Assembly: GCA_016786885.1 (NCBI GenBank)
Contig: JAEUVO010000079.1
Coordinates: 1 to 64,000 of the forward strand
DNA length: 64,000 bases
DNA from: Chitinophagaceae bacterium
GTDB lineage: Bacteria > Bacteroidota > Bacteroidia > Chitinophagales > Chitinophagaceae
Direction: 5' to 3'
Part shown: piece by piece, positions 46,604 to 56,000 of the stretch
How the letters are laid out: every line of letters starts with the position of its first letter
How positions within the stretch are numbered: the first letter of the stretch is position 1
Notes under the pieces: generated by a model
Told to the model about the DNA's origin: nothing
Database searches by the model: none
What the model saw: the letters and a program-made list of their open reading frames with translations, nothing else
Made by a program: the position numbers and the translations under genes

Positions 46604-47761
46604 TTATTGTGTATCTGTTGCTTTTGTTCCGGCACTATTGAGAAATTCAATATTGGTGAACTTGATTTTTATCTCATCGTATCCATTTCTACTAATAATC
46701 ACCTTGGCTTTATCGTTTTCTTCCACCGGGTCAAATACCTGTTTGTAACTGATGATAGATGCACCGCTGAGTTTGAGGGTGTAGTTTAAGGCAGCCTTGC
46801 CCGTACTGCTCGTACCAATAGTAGTATGAGACCAGGCAGTGATACTAAAAACCATGTTTTGTTTGTTAATAAAAGCATTTAATAGCGGGATAAACATCGG
46901 ACACCCGGAATGAAACTGGATGGTAATGGGGTCGTAACTGTTTTTTCTGCCGAGGAGATTATTGGCGCCCATTTCCAGTTTATATAATTCGGTCTCCTCC
47001 AGGTTAGTGTTTATTTTATTATCGCCGGGTAATTTTACACCATCTGCCCAAACAGACATCCACATGAAAACTATATCGCCATAAACTGCATTTGTGTTTT
47101 GAGTTGCTATCAATTCCGGAATCTGCATTGAAGTGCGGGGCGGTGTTATTTGTGGATTGACACTGCCGCTCCCTTCGAGAGAAATATTATATGTCACCCT
47201 TGCAAATAATGGTTTTTGATTCTTGTTACTGAATGACCATTTTCCTGCTGCAGCATTGTACTCTGTCTTTATTTCATCCCGGTTGGTGATTCCTCCCTGT
47301 GAATTGGGATCCCACCTGGGAAAGGAAGAGAACTTTGCGCCGGGGTTATTATTCAATGAAGGGTGATCGATCAACGCTGAACCATCTGCCTGTATATCCT
47401 CTTTTCTGAAAGAGTATAGAAAATGCTTTTCATCAGGGTTTGTAAAATAGGTAACTGTAAATTTTGAACCAACCGGTATAGGCCTGCTATCCAGGTTGAA
47501 GATGTGCCACTTTTCTTTAAAATAGTAAGCACCGACTGGATGCTGGTTAATGGTTACCCCTTTCTCTGAAACGGGAATTGCAAAAATGATTGCAGAGCCA
47601 TTATTATTTAACTCAGCAACATCAAGTATCGTACAATCATAGTTACAGGAAATATTTTCTTTTGTAGCAACATGGGTGAGCTGTTGCTGGCCAAAACTGC
47701 TTAATACAATTATCATGAACAAGGCAAGCAATGTTCTCTTATAAAACATATAGTGTTTCAT
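46604..47761 (-). CDS. Secreted protein with DUF7452-like N-terminal region and Hcp-like C-terminal region
   Basis: 385 residues with a signal peptide (about 1-24, ending VLSSFGQ). Residues ~28-135 have the pattern HVATKENISCNYDCTILD, then NQHPVGAYYFKEKWHIFNLD and PIPVGSKFTVTYF, which I connect with a repeat domain of secreted Bacteroidota proteins (DUF7452-like). The last ~150 residues (SYDPITIQFHSGCPMFIPLL, then LNYTLKLSGASIISYKQVF, then YDEIKIKFTNIEF) recall the beta-barrel of the type VI secretion tube protein Hcp; this is a tentative resemblance. No enzyme motif. Second gene of the operon, 10 bp after the first. Confidence 0.8.
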   Translation of the reverse strand: MKHYMFYKRTLLALFMIIVLSSFGQQQLTHVATKENISCNYDCTILDVAELNNNGSAIIFAIPVSEKGVTINQHPVGAYYFKEKWHIFNLDSRPIPVGSKFTVTYFTNPDEKHFLYSFRKEDIQADGSALIDHPSLNNNPGAKFSSFPRWDPNSQGGITNRDEIKTEYNAAAGKWSFSNKNQKPLFARVTYNISLEGSGSVNPQITPPRTSMQIPELIATQNTNAVYGDIVFMWMSVWADGVKLPGDNKINTNLEETELYKLEMGANNLLGRKNSYDPITIQFHSGCPMFIPLLNAFINKQNMVFSITAWSHTTIGTSSTGKAALNYTLKLSGASIISYKQVFDPVEENDKAKVIISRNGYDEIKIKFTNIEFLNSAGTKATDTQ

Positions 47762-47771
47762 TTAAGGAATT

Positions 47772-48209
47772 TTACTGGTTTAAAAGTTTTACCCCCACCG
47801 TCAATGGATAAGTCAGTGTTTCCCCGGTGCATTTGTTTTTCATCTTAATGCTGCAAATAATCCTTTCCATACCAGCGTTAAAAAAGACCTGCCATTTAGC
47901 TGCGGTGCTGTTGGTGTAGCCGGGTATTACATTCAGCGTTGTCATATACGCTTCTTGTACTACTTCAAAATTGTCGGCACCTGCTCCTATAATATTCAGT
48001 TGAAAGCCATTCCCGCCATTGCTTCCTGGAAAAACATCTATTACCATTTGTCCTGAGGCAACGAAATAAATCTGGTCGGCGGTGGCTTTGCACCTGCCTT
48101 GTTGTTTGGGTATTTGTGCAAGGGAATTACTGGTAAAACCAGCAATAAAAAAACAAATAAGTGCAATTAGTTTAACTGCCATTGCTGAATGTTTAATAAA
48201 CTGTTTCAT
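47772..48209 (-). CDS. Small secreted protein, first gene of the five-gene operon
   Basis: 145 residues. The signal peptide ends near FTSNSLAQ (about residue 32). The mature ~113 residues are mostly predicted beta strand, starting RCKATADQIYFVASGQMVID. They contain three cysteines, two in the pair IICSIKMKNKCTGETL. A single Ig-like or beta-sandwich domain is likely from the alternating pattern, but I do not recognise it. It is transcribed from the divergent region that holds the ATCACCCGAAA repeats, and its high position in the operon suggests an abundant product. Confidence 0.8.
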   Translation of the reverse strand: MKQFIKHSAMAVKLIALICFFIAGFTSNSLAQIPKQQGRCKATADQIYFVASGQMVIDVFPGSNGGNGFQLNIIGAGADNFEVVQEAYMTTLNVIPGYTNSTAAKWQVFFNAGMERIICSIKMKNKCTGETLTYPLTVGVKLLNQ

Positions 48210-48266
48210 ATTGTTTAAGTTTTATTGTTTAATTTTTTTTTAAGCTTAGCTGTCAGTTTGTTGATT

Positions 48267-48274
48267 CAAATGTA
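48267..48274 (-). promoter_or_regulatory. Promoter -7 element of the five-gene secreted operon
   Basis: TACATTTG on the minus strand is an exact TAnnTTTG match 57 bp before the first ATG of the operon. No TTTG is found at the -33 spacing; a copy of ATCACCCGAAA sits there instead. Confidence 0.6.
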
Positions 48275-48295
48275 GCTGTACCAAATATGCTGTCT

Positions 48296-48344
48296 ATCAC
48301 CCGAAAGAGTGATTCGGTCAGCCTCTGGTAAGAATCACCCGAAA
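48296..48344. promoter_or_regulatory. Direct repeats ATCACCCGAAA: candidate sites for the adjacent LuxR-type regulator
   Basis: Two exact 11-bp copies, at 48296-48306 and 48334-48344, with starts 38 bp apart. The first is part of a dyad: ATCAC, 8 bp, GTGAT. They lie between the secreted operon and the two-component genes, beginning 22 bp upstream of the operon -7 box, the position expected for an activator site. Confidence 0.6.
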
Positions 48345-48411
48345 CTGGTATTTTAAAAGGATTGTTTGATTTTTTGAAAGAGAATGTGAACCTTTATAAG
48401 GAATACTATCC

Positions 48412-50400
48412 ATGATTTCATTTAAACCATATTTAATTGCTTCGGGTCTGCTGATGTTGTTTGTAGCCAATTGTCTGAGGGCGCAGAACATTCCGGATAG
48501 TTTACTTCAAAAACTTGCCTCCTCATCCAATGATTCTGCCAAAGGAATTACCCTGTTGGAAATTGGTGAATCTATTGAACAAACAACACCGGAAAAAAGT
48601 ATGGATTATTACAGGCAGGCATTAGTAACCGGCCAACGGATAAAAAATAACCGGGTCATTTTATCATCTTATTATGATATTGGGGTTTGCTATATCAACC
48701 TGAACAAAATGGACAGCTCTATCAGTTTTCTTGAAGCAGCTATTCCTTTTGCCCGGTTATTAAATGATACGTTGAGTGAAGCAAAGCTTTTGGGAAATAT
48801 TGGAAATGCCTGGCTCCATAAAAAAGACCGGGCCACGGCTATTGAATACTATTTACGGTCAGCAAGAATTTGGGAAACCTGCAGTGACCAGCGATACCTG
48901 ACCATGCTCTATTCCAATATCAATGCATTATTGGATGAGCAGAAGGAACACAACAGGGCGCTGGAATTTGGGAACAAGGCTATAGCCCTCGCCAAAAAGA
49001 TTGGTGATAATTATTCATTGGTGAACGGGCTGGTTAATCTTTCCACCACTTACAGCCATCTTGGCCAGCATGAAAAAGAGTATGAACTGCTAGTGCAGGC
49101 TTTACCACTTGCAAAAAAGAATGAAGACCTTGACCAGATTGCAACGACATATCACAATATGGGAGATTATTTTTTCAAGAAGGAAAAATTTTCGGCTGCA
49201 CTGGAAAAATACCTGGAGTCGCTCAACTATGTAAAACAAATGGGCAACAAATATCATCTGTGTGAGATAAGTACTGTGCTTGCACTGGCTTATCATAAAC
49301 TCAATCAAGACAGCAAGGCACTGCAGTATATTCAACAGGCGGAGCAATTAGCAGATGAGGTGGGGGTAAGAACCAAGCTGAAAGAGATATACCTTACAAG
49401 GGCGGAGATAGAACAAAAGGCGGGTAATTATAAACTGGCCAGCGAGTATTATTCAAAAACTCTTACTGTTAGCGACTCATTATTTAAAACGGAGACCAGT
49501 GAAAAGGTTGCTGAGGCAGAGGCCCGGTATCAGAATGAAAAAAAGCAACAGGAAATAGTACGGCTGGAGAAGGATACACAGATAAAGTCGCTTACTATTA
49601 AACAAAAATCAACCCTGAATTATTTCCTGATTGCATCAGTCGCTGCATTACTGCTCGTTGGCCTTTTGGTTTACAGGAATCTTCGCCACCGCAACCTTCT
49701 GGCAAAACAACAGGATGAACTGCAGCAACAGCGCATCCGGGAACTGGAAAAGGATAAACAATTAGTGGCAGTAGATTCAATGCTGAAGGGGCAGGAAGAA
49801 GAACGGAGCCGGCTGGCCAAAGACCTGCATGACGGCCTGGGCGGATTATTATCAGGCGTAAAATTTTCACTAAGCAATATGAAAGACAATTTAATTATAA
49901 CCCCGGATAATATGACTGTGTTTGAACGGTCATTAGACATGATTGATACTTCCATTAAAGAACTGCGGCGGGTTGCCCACAATATGATGCCGGAAATGCT
50001 TACTAAATTCGGATTGGATGAGGCTTTGAAAGAATACTGCAATACTATTAATTCGACAAAACTGATTAACGTGAAATACCAGTCGCATGGAATGGAAGGA
50101 AGAATAGATAAATCAACGGAGATAATTATTTATCGTATTATACAGGAATTGCTGAATAATATTCTAAAGCATGCTGGCGCAACAGAAGCGTTTGTGCAAC
50201 TGATAAAAGAAGACAGCAGGCTGAATGTAGTGGTGGAAGACAATGGAAAAGGCTTTGACACTGCTTTGCTAAAAAATAATAAAGGTGCGGGGCTTACAAG
50301 TATCCAATCAAGAGTAGATTATTTGAAGGGGCAGTTAGACATTCATTCAGAAAAGGACAAAGGAACTTTGGTAAATATCGAATTCAATGTATTATTATGA
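48412..50400 (+). CDS. TPR-containing sensor histidine kinase (NarX/HisKA_3 type)
   Basis: 662 residues. A signal sequence (about 1-24) precedes a periplasmic sensor made of TPR repeats (about 30-370; for example YDIGVCYINLNKMDSSISFL). A coiled coil leads to one membrane helix (YFLIASVAALLLVGLLVYR, about 403-421). A second coiled coil leads to HisKA_3 with the phosphorylated His473 in SRLAKDLHDGLGGLLSG, then HATPase_c with QELLNNILKHAGA, VEDNGKGFD and GAGLTSIQSRV. All catalytic motifs are present. It overlaps the regulator gene by the ATGA at 50397-50400. It is divergent from the secreted operon and probably controls it. Confidence 0.93.
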   Translation: MISFKPYLIASGLLMLFVANCLRAQNIPDSLLQKLASSSNDSAKGITLLEIGESIEQTTPEKSMDYYRQALVTGQRIKNNRVILSSYYDIGVCYINLNKMDSSISFLEAAIPFARLLNDTLSEAKLLGNIGNAWLHKKDRATAIEYYLRSARIWETCSDQRYLTMLYSNINALLDEQKEHNRALEFGNKAIALAKKIGDNYSLVNGLVNLSTTYSHLGQHEKEYELLVQALPLAKKNEDLDQIATTYHNMGDYFFKKEKFSAALEKYLESLNYVKQMGNKYHLCEISTVLALAYHKLNQDSKALQYIQQAEQLADEVGVRTKLKEIYLTRAEIEQKAGNYKLASEYYSKTLTVSDSLFKTETSEKVAEAEARYQNEKKQQEIVRLEKDTQIKSLTIKQKSTLNYFLIASVAALLLVGLLVYRNLRHRNLLAKQQDELQQQRIRELEKDKQLVAVDSMLKGQEEERSRLAKDLHDGLGGLLSGVKFSLSNMKDNLIITPDNMTVFERSLDMIDTSIKELRRVAHNMMPEMLTKFGLDEALKEYCNTINSTKLINVKYQSHGMEGRIDKSTEIIIYRIIQELLNNILKHAGATEAFVQLIKEDSRLNVVVEDNGKGFDTALLKNNKGAGLTSIQSRVDYLKGQLDIHSEKDKGTLVNIEFNVLL

Positions 50401-51020
50401 TTCGTGTATTTATTGTGGATGACCATCCGGTTGTAATAGAGGGCATCCACTCTTTACTGCAAAACGAAAAAGGTATTGAATGGGCCGGGCAGGCTATGAA
50501 TGCCCAGTCTTGCCTGGGATACTTTGTAAACAATACAGCTGATGTGGTTTTAATGGATATCAGCATGCCAGGAATGGATGGAGTGGAATTATGTAGTGTT
50601 GTGAAAGAAAAGTATCCGGGTATCATGGTACTGGGTTTAAGTACATTTAACCAGGGGCTGTACATTAAAAAAATGATGGAAAACGGAGCTTCCGGTTATA
50701 TATTAAAAAACTCTTCCAAAGAGGAATTGATAAAAGCAATCCACACCGTAAATGGCGGCGGTATATTTTTTAGTGGGGAAGCCGGAGAAGCTTTACAAGA
50801 GTATCAAAGATCCTCCATGCAGGAATTGCCGGTACTATCAGCAAGGGAAAAAGAGATATTAGAATTGATAGCAGAAGGATATACTAATCCCCAAATTGCC
50901 GAAAAGATATTTCTTAGTTCTTTTACAGTTGATAGTCATCGGAAAAACTTACTTGCAAAACTGGGTGTAAAAAATACGGCAAGTTTGATACGATTGGCGG
51001 TAGAGAGAAAACTTATTTAA
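50397..51020 (+). CDS. NarL/LuxR-type response regulator
   Basis: 207 residues. The receiver domain has D8/D9, phosphoacceptor D54 (VVLMDISMPGMDG), a Ser/Thr in LGLSTF and Lys in GYILKNSS. The LuxR-type helix-turn-helix is at about 140-205 (LPVLSAREKEILELIAEGYT; FTVDSHRKNLLAKLGVKNTA). The start codon overlaps the kinase stop, so the two are made together. The two ATCACCCGAAA copies in the divergent region are the most likely binding sites. This pairing is inferred from position. Confidence 0.94.
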   Translation: MIRVFIVDDHPVVIEGIHSLLQNEKGIEWAGQAMNAQSCLGYFVNNTADVVLMDISMPGMDGVELCSVVKEKYPGIMVLGLSTFNQGLYIKKMMENGASGYILKNSSKEELIKAIHTVNGGGIFFSGEAGEALQEYQRSSMQELPVLSAREKEILELIAEGYTNPQIAEKIFLSSFTVDSHRKNLLAKLGVKNTASLIRLAVERKLI

Positions 51021-51031
51021 GAATTGTTGCA

Positions 51032-51787
51032 CTAAGCTTTTACCGGAACTGAATGCACTGCATCACTCATTTCCTTAATCAAGGATGCGTTTTTTTCAAT
51101 CGCATTGCCAACAACTATTACATCAGCACCGGCTTTACAGTTCAGGTAAGCTTTTTCAGGTTGTATGATACCGCCACCGACGATTAAAGGAGCTTCTATA
51201 TGGTCAGCCACAGCCTTTATCATGCTTTCTGTAATGGGTCTTTTTGCACCGCTGCCGGCATCCATGTAGATCAGTTTCATGCCAAGCATTTCGCCGGCCA
51301 TAGCTGTACACATAGCTATTTCATTTTTATCAGCAGGTACAGGCGCTGCATTGCTGATATAAGATACCGTGGTAGGGGCTCCACCATCTACTACTATATA
51401 ACCGGTGGGCATTATCTCCAGGCCACTTTGTTTTACAAAAGGAGCGGAGACCACATGCTGGCCAATTAGTAATTCAGGATTACGACCGGATATAAGAGAG
51501 AGATACAACAAAGCATCAGCATAACGGCTTACCTGTGACGGGCTGCCAGGGAATAAGATAACCGGGATACTGCAGTTCTGTTTGATATGCTGTACACATT
51601 CGTCAAGATGGTTGGAGATCACCAGGCTGCCGCCTACAAGAAAATAATCAACTTTTGCAGCCAGTGATAATTCCATCAGTTCGTTCAGCACCGACGTATT
51701 CACTTTATCAGGATCAATAAGCACAGCAAAGGATTTTCTTCCCTGCTTTTTCTTCTCTGCCAATGTGTTATAAATAGTTGACTTCAT
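51032..51787 (-). CDS. Geranylgeranylglyceryl phosphate synthase-family prenyltransferase (group II)
   Basis: A TIM-barrel prenyltransferase (251 residues) that joins sn-glycerol-1-phosphate to a polyprenyl diphosphate, the first ether-lipid step in archaea. Motifs are FAVLIDPDKV, DYFLVGGSLVISNHLD, PVILFPGSPSQVSRYADALL, YIVVDGGAPTTVSYI, KLIYMDAGSGAKRPIT and LIVGGGIIQPEKAY, as in the GGGPS/PcrB family. Bacteroidota have members of the group II type; the prenyl length cannot be read. A -7-like CATTTTTG lies 20 bp upstream on the minus strand. No other ether-lipid gene is nearby. Confidence 0.9.
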   Translation of the reverse strand: MKSTIYNTLAEKKKQGRKSFAVLIDPDKVNTSVLNELMELSLAAKVDYFLVGGSLVISNHLDECVQHIKQNCSIPVILFPGSPSQVSRYADALLYLSLISGRNPELLIGQHVVSAPFVKQSGLEIMPTGYIVVDGGAPTTVSYISNAAPVPADKNEIAMCTAMAGEMLGMKLIYMDAGSGAKRPITESMIKAVADHIEAPLIVGGGIIQPEKAYLNCKAGADVIVVGNAIEKNASLIKEMSDAVHSVPVKA

Positions 51788-51807
51788 CCGGTACCGGTTG
51801 GTTCTTG

Positions 51808-51815
51808 CAAAAATG
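51808..51815 (-). promoter_or_regulatory. Promoter -7-like element for the GGGP synthase gene
   Basis: CATTTTTG on the minus strand has one mismatch to TAnnTTTG and lies 20 bp before the ATG. The same octamer occurs just upstream of the DUF2490 gene. Confidence 0.35.
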
Positions 51816-51859
51816 CGAAAAAATGTTGGCTTTAAGGCAGCTAAAAAGGCTTCTTTTTA

Positions 51860-52588
51860 TCATAGCCTGATATAACCTGCCAGCTGTATAATATGATTAT
51901 TGGTAAACTGATTACCTCTTCCATTTACGTACTGGTTCATATAGCCGATTTCAAGATCAGCTTTAGCATTGAGGCGGTAACCTGTTGCAAGGTATAACCT
52001 GTTCTGATCAAAGAATTTCCCATTTACATTGGCCGTATTTCCAATATTGATGAATACCTCATTTTGTAAAGCCGCAAACAGTCCGTTGGAAAAAGGTTTT
52101 TCCTTTTTGAAAGGGATAATATTCCGGATAAAATAGCGGAAGCGGTTGGCATAAGCAGTGCCGTTAGCTTCCAGTTCATTATTTATTGCTGTCACTTTTG
52201 AAATAAACCGTTGCTCCAGCCTGAAGCGATGGCTGATAAAAATATTTTCCCATTTATGATTATATAAAAGCTGTTCCCATATACGATGCTCAGGTATCAG
52301 GTCGCTGATATTATTAATGATTCTCCTGTTACTGATAAATGCATACCCGGCAGTAATAACCATTTTTTTATTCAGATGGAAATTGATACCGGGTCTTACA
52401 AGTATTGTTTGTATTTGCTCCCCTCCGTTTGTACTTCTCATCTGAATATCGGTGTGAAGACTTGTTTGTTTACCTGTTTTAATAGTATTAAAAGAAGCAA
52501 CCCATCCGGTAAACTGGGTTTGTGCATTCACCATCAGAAAAAAGGAGTGAACAGCTGCGAAGAAAATGAGAAAAACTAATTTGATCAT
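51860..52588 (-). CDS. DUF2490-family outer-membrane beta-barrel protein
   Basis: 242 residues with a signal peptide (MIKLVFLIFFAAVHSFFLMVNAQ). The mature chain is alternating amphipathic strands with many aromatic residues: ASFNTIKTGKQTSLHTDIQM, RPGINFHLNKKMVITAGYAF, HEWENIF-type turns, LYLATGYRLNAKADLEIGYM and a final NHIIQLAGYIRL, typical of a small barrel ending in an outer-membrane strand. It fits DUF2490, a family without known function. It lies 72 bp before the GGGP synthase gene on the same strand. Confidence 0.8.
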   Translation of the reverse strand: MIKLVFLIFFAAVHSFFLMVNAQTQFTGWVASFNTIKTGKQTSLHTDIQMRSTNGGEQIQTILVRPGINFHLNKKMVITAGYAFISNRRIINNISDLIPEHRIWEQLLYNHKWENIFISHRFRLEQRFISKVTAINNELEANGTAYANRFRYFIRNIIPFKKEKPFSNGLFAALQNEVFINIGNTANVNGKFFDQNRLYLATGYRLNAKADLEIGYMNQYVNGRGNQFTNNHIIQLAGYIRL

Positions 52589-52919
52589 TTATGCAAAAAT
52601 GCGATAAAACCATATTATTAAATTTTTACCATTTAATTACTTCTGTGTTATGCTGCTGGTAAGGCTTTTGGGGGATTAGTATTCTGAAATGCGCTTTGGT
52701 AAAGGGTTTCATTCATTTTATTATAAAAAATCCTTACCTGTTTTGGGTTTCAAGTCAAGCCCCGGTTGTTAATATTTTTTTAATAGTTGGGATCGAATTT
52801 TCCAAAAAAAATTTGGCCATAAAAAGAAAGGCAGGTGTGTAAAAATCAGCTAATCCAATACTGGTAAGCCTTTCGGGATTTTACGATACGATTTTCCACA
52901 CAATGTTGATATTTGGAGG

Positions 52920-52950
52920 TTTGAACTTCCTTGTAATAAAAATACTTTCG
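52920..52950 (+). promoter_or_regulatory. Promoter of nrdJ
   Basis: TTTG (52920-52923), exactly 19 bp, then TACTTTCG (52943-52950, one mismatch to TAnnTTTG). It has the right spacing for a Bacteroidota sigma-A promoter, leaving a leader of about 65 nt. I see no cobalamin riboswitch. The remainder of the 433-bp gap (52589-53021) shows no gene. Confidence 0.65.
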
Positions 52951-53021
52951 TAACAGACCTTTCGCCAGAGGGGTTTAGTTAAGAAACCAGGACGAAAAAC
53001 CCAATTAAATTCTTTCGAGTT

Positions 53022-56000
53022 ATGGCAAATAAGAAGCAGGCATCCGCCAAAAGCGGTTTGCAATTCAGTCGTCGCTTCACCCGTGAAGATGTGAGTGTGT
53101 ATGATATGTTTGAATATGATTATCGTACCTCTGTAATCCGCAACCCTTCAGGTGAAGTAGTGTTTGAGATGAATAATGTGGAAGTACCCAAACAATGGAG
53201 TCAGATTGCCACAGACATTTTAGCCCAAAAATATTTTCGGAAAGCAGGAGTGCCACAACCCGACGGAAGTCTGGGTAGAGAAACTTCTGCCAAACAGGTA
53301 GCGCATCGAATGGCTAATTGCTGGAAAGTATGGGGTGAGCGATACGGTTACTTTGCTTCTGAGAAAGATGCACAGGTATTTTATGAGGAGCTGGTATATT
53401 CTATATTAAACCAGATGTGTGTGCCTAACAGCCCGCAATGGTTCAATACCGGGTTGTATGAAAGTTATGGCATAACCGGTAAGCCACAGGGACACTACTA
53501 TGTAGACTCAGTTGATGGTGAACTAAAGAAATCTCAGAATGCATATGAGCGACCACAGCCACATGCCTGCTTTATATTAAGTGTGGACGATGACCTGGTG
53601 AATGAAGGGGGTATCATGGATCTCTGGGTTCGTGAAGCAAGGATATTCAAATATGGTTCTGGCGTAGGAACTAATTATTCCAACCTGCGTGGTTCTGGCG
53701 AAAAACTGAGTGGCGGTGGAAGTTCTTCCGGCCTGATGAGTTTTTTAAAGATTGGTGACCGTGCAGCAGGTGCTATTAAATCAGGTGGTACCACCCGTCG
53801 TGCTGCTAAGATGGTTTGTCTGGATTTAGACCATCCTGAGATTGTTGACTTCATCAACTGGAAAGTAGAGGAAGAGAAAAAAGTAGGTGCCTTGATCGCT
53901 GCCGGTTATCCTTCAGGCTATGAAGATGAAGCATACAGAACTGTGAGCGGACAAAACTCCAATAACTCTATCCGTATTCCTAACTCATTTTTCGAAAAAC
54001 TGGATAATAATGAAGACTGGGAATTAACAGGCCGCATGGATGGAAGAGTGATGAAAAAGATCCCGGCCCGGGAACTTTGGAACCAGATCGCATATGCTGC
54101 ATGGCGTTGCGCTGACCCCGGCACACAATATAATACCACTATCAACGAATGGCATACTTGCCCGGAGGGTGGCGAGATCAGGGCTTCCAATCCCTGCTCT
54201 GAGTATATGTTCCTTGACAATACAGCTTGTAACCTGGCTTCTGCCAACCTGATGAAGTTCTTCGATGCCGACAAGAACCAGTTTGATGTGGAAGGATATG
54301 AATATAATTGCCGCTTGTGGACAGTGGTGCTGGAAGTATCTGTATTGATGGCGCAGTTCCCTTCTAAAGAAGTAGCACAATTGAGTTATGAATACAGAAC
54401 ATTGGGATTAGGATATGCCAACCTTGGCACTATGCTGATGGTGAGCGGTATTCCATATGACAGCGAGGAGGCAAGGGCTATTGCCGGAGCTATCACCGCT
54501 ATCATGACCGGTACATCTTACAAAACATCTGCAGAGATGGCGAAAGTACTGGGTGCATTCCCGAGGTATGAAGAGAATAAGCAGCACATGATGCGGGTGA
54601 TGCGTAATCACCGTCTTGCAGCATACGATGCTGATGAATACGAAAACCTGAGCCTGAAGCCACAGGGTATCCATTCAAAATATTGTCCAGACTATCTGTT
54701 GAAAGCGGCTTGCAAAGCATGGGATGATGCAGTGGAATTGGGAGAGAAATACGGCTACCGAAATGCACAGGCTACTGTAATTGCTCCCACAGGAACTATT
54801 GGCCTGGTGATGGATTGTGATACTACTGGTGTAGAACCTGATTTTGCATTGGTGAAATTCAAAAAGCTATCCGGTGGCGGATATTTCAAGATCATTAATC
54901 AATCAGTACCGGCAGCGTTAAAGAATTTAGGTTATTCGGAAAAAGAATCAGAAGCTATCATTAAGTATGCAACAGGTACTGCCTCTTTTGCCGGAGCTCC
55001 TTTTATCAATCACCAGGTATTGAGTGAAAAAGGATTTATTGCAGACGAAATAAAAAGACTGGACGCAGCTGCTGCCACAGCCTTTGAAATTGGATTTATT
55101 TTCAATAAATATACATTGGGTGAAGAATGCCTGCAACGTTTGGGCTTCACACCTGAGCAGTATAACAACTTTGAATGGAGCCTCCTGGAAGCTCTTGGAT
55201 TCACTGACGAGCAGATCGAAGCCGCCAATGATTATGTGTGCGGTACTATGATGCTGGAAGGTGCACCGGGACTGAAAGAAGAACACCTGCCCGTTTTTGA
55301 CTGTGCCAACAAGTGCGGACAAAAAGGCCAACGCTATATCCATGCACATGGCCATATCCGCATGATGGGAGCCACTCAGCCGTTTATAAGTGGCGCCATC
55401 TCTAAAACTATCAACCTGCCTCATGAAGCTAAAGTGGAAGAGATCGCTGATGCATATTACCTGAGCTGGAAATTGGGATTGAAGGCCAATGCCCTGTACC
55501 GTGATGGTTCTAAACTGTCGCAACCACTTAGTAACAAGAGTGATAAAAAGAAAAAGACTGACGATAGTCAACAGACTACAGACGACAGCAAGACCGCCGT
55601 GGACAATGGACTGTCGGCAGTGGACAATAGCAGCAACATTGTTGACTTAGGAAAATTGACAGTTGAAGAATTACTGGAAGAAGTGCAGAAAAGGGTACAA
55701 GCTTCTCCTGATACAAAACTGAAAAGAAAACTGGCCAGCATTGTAGAGCGCCGCACTTTGCCGGCAAAACGCAGAGGCTTTACACAAAAAGCTAAGATCA
55801 GTGGCCAGGCTGTATTCCTTCGTACGGGAGAGTATGCGGATGGCACATTAGGAGAAATATTTGTGGACATGGCCAAAGAAGGTGCTACGATGCGTAGTAT
55901 GATGAACTGTTTTGCTATCTCCGTTTCTATAGGCTTGCAATATGGCGTACCGCTGGAAGAGTTTGTTGACAAATTTGCTTTCACCCGGTTTGACCCATCA

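Noticed and set aside
52589-53021. Cobalamin riboswitch or NrdR box before the B12-dependent reductase gene
   Set aside because: The gap has a TACACA-like stretch near 52898 (ACACAATGTTGATATTT), but only one weak copy and no conserved B12-box sequence. The predicted leader of ~65 nt is too short for a cobalamin riboswitch.
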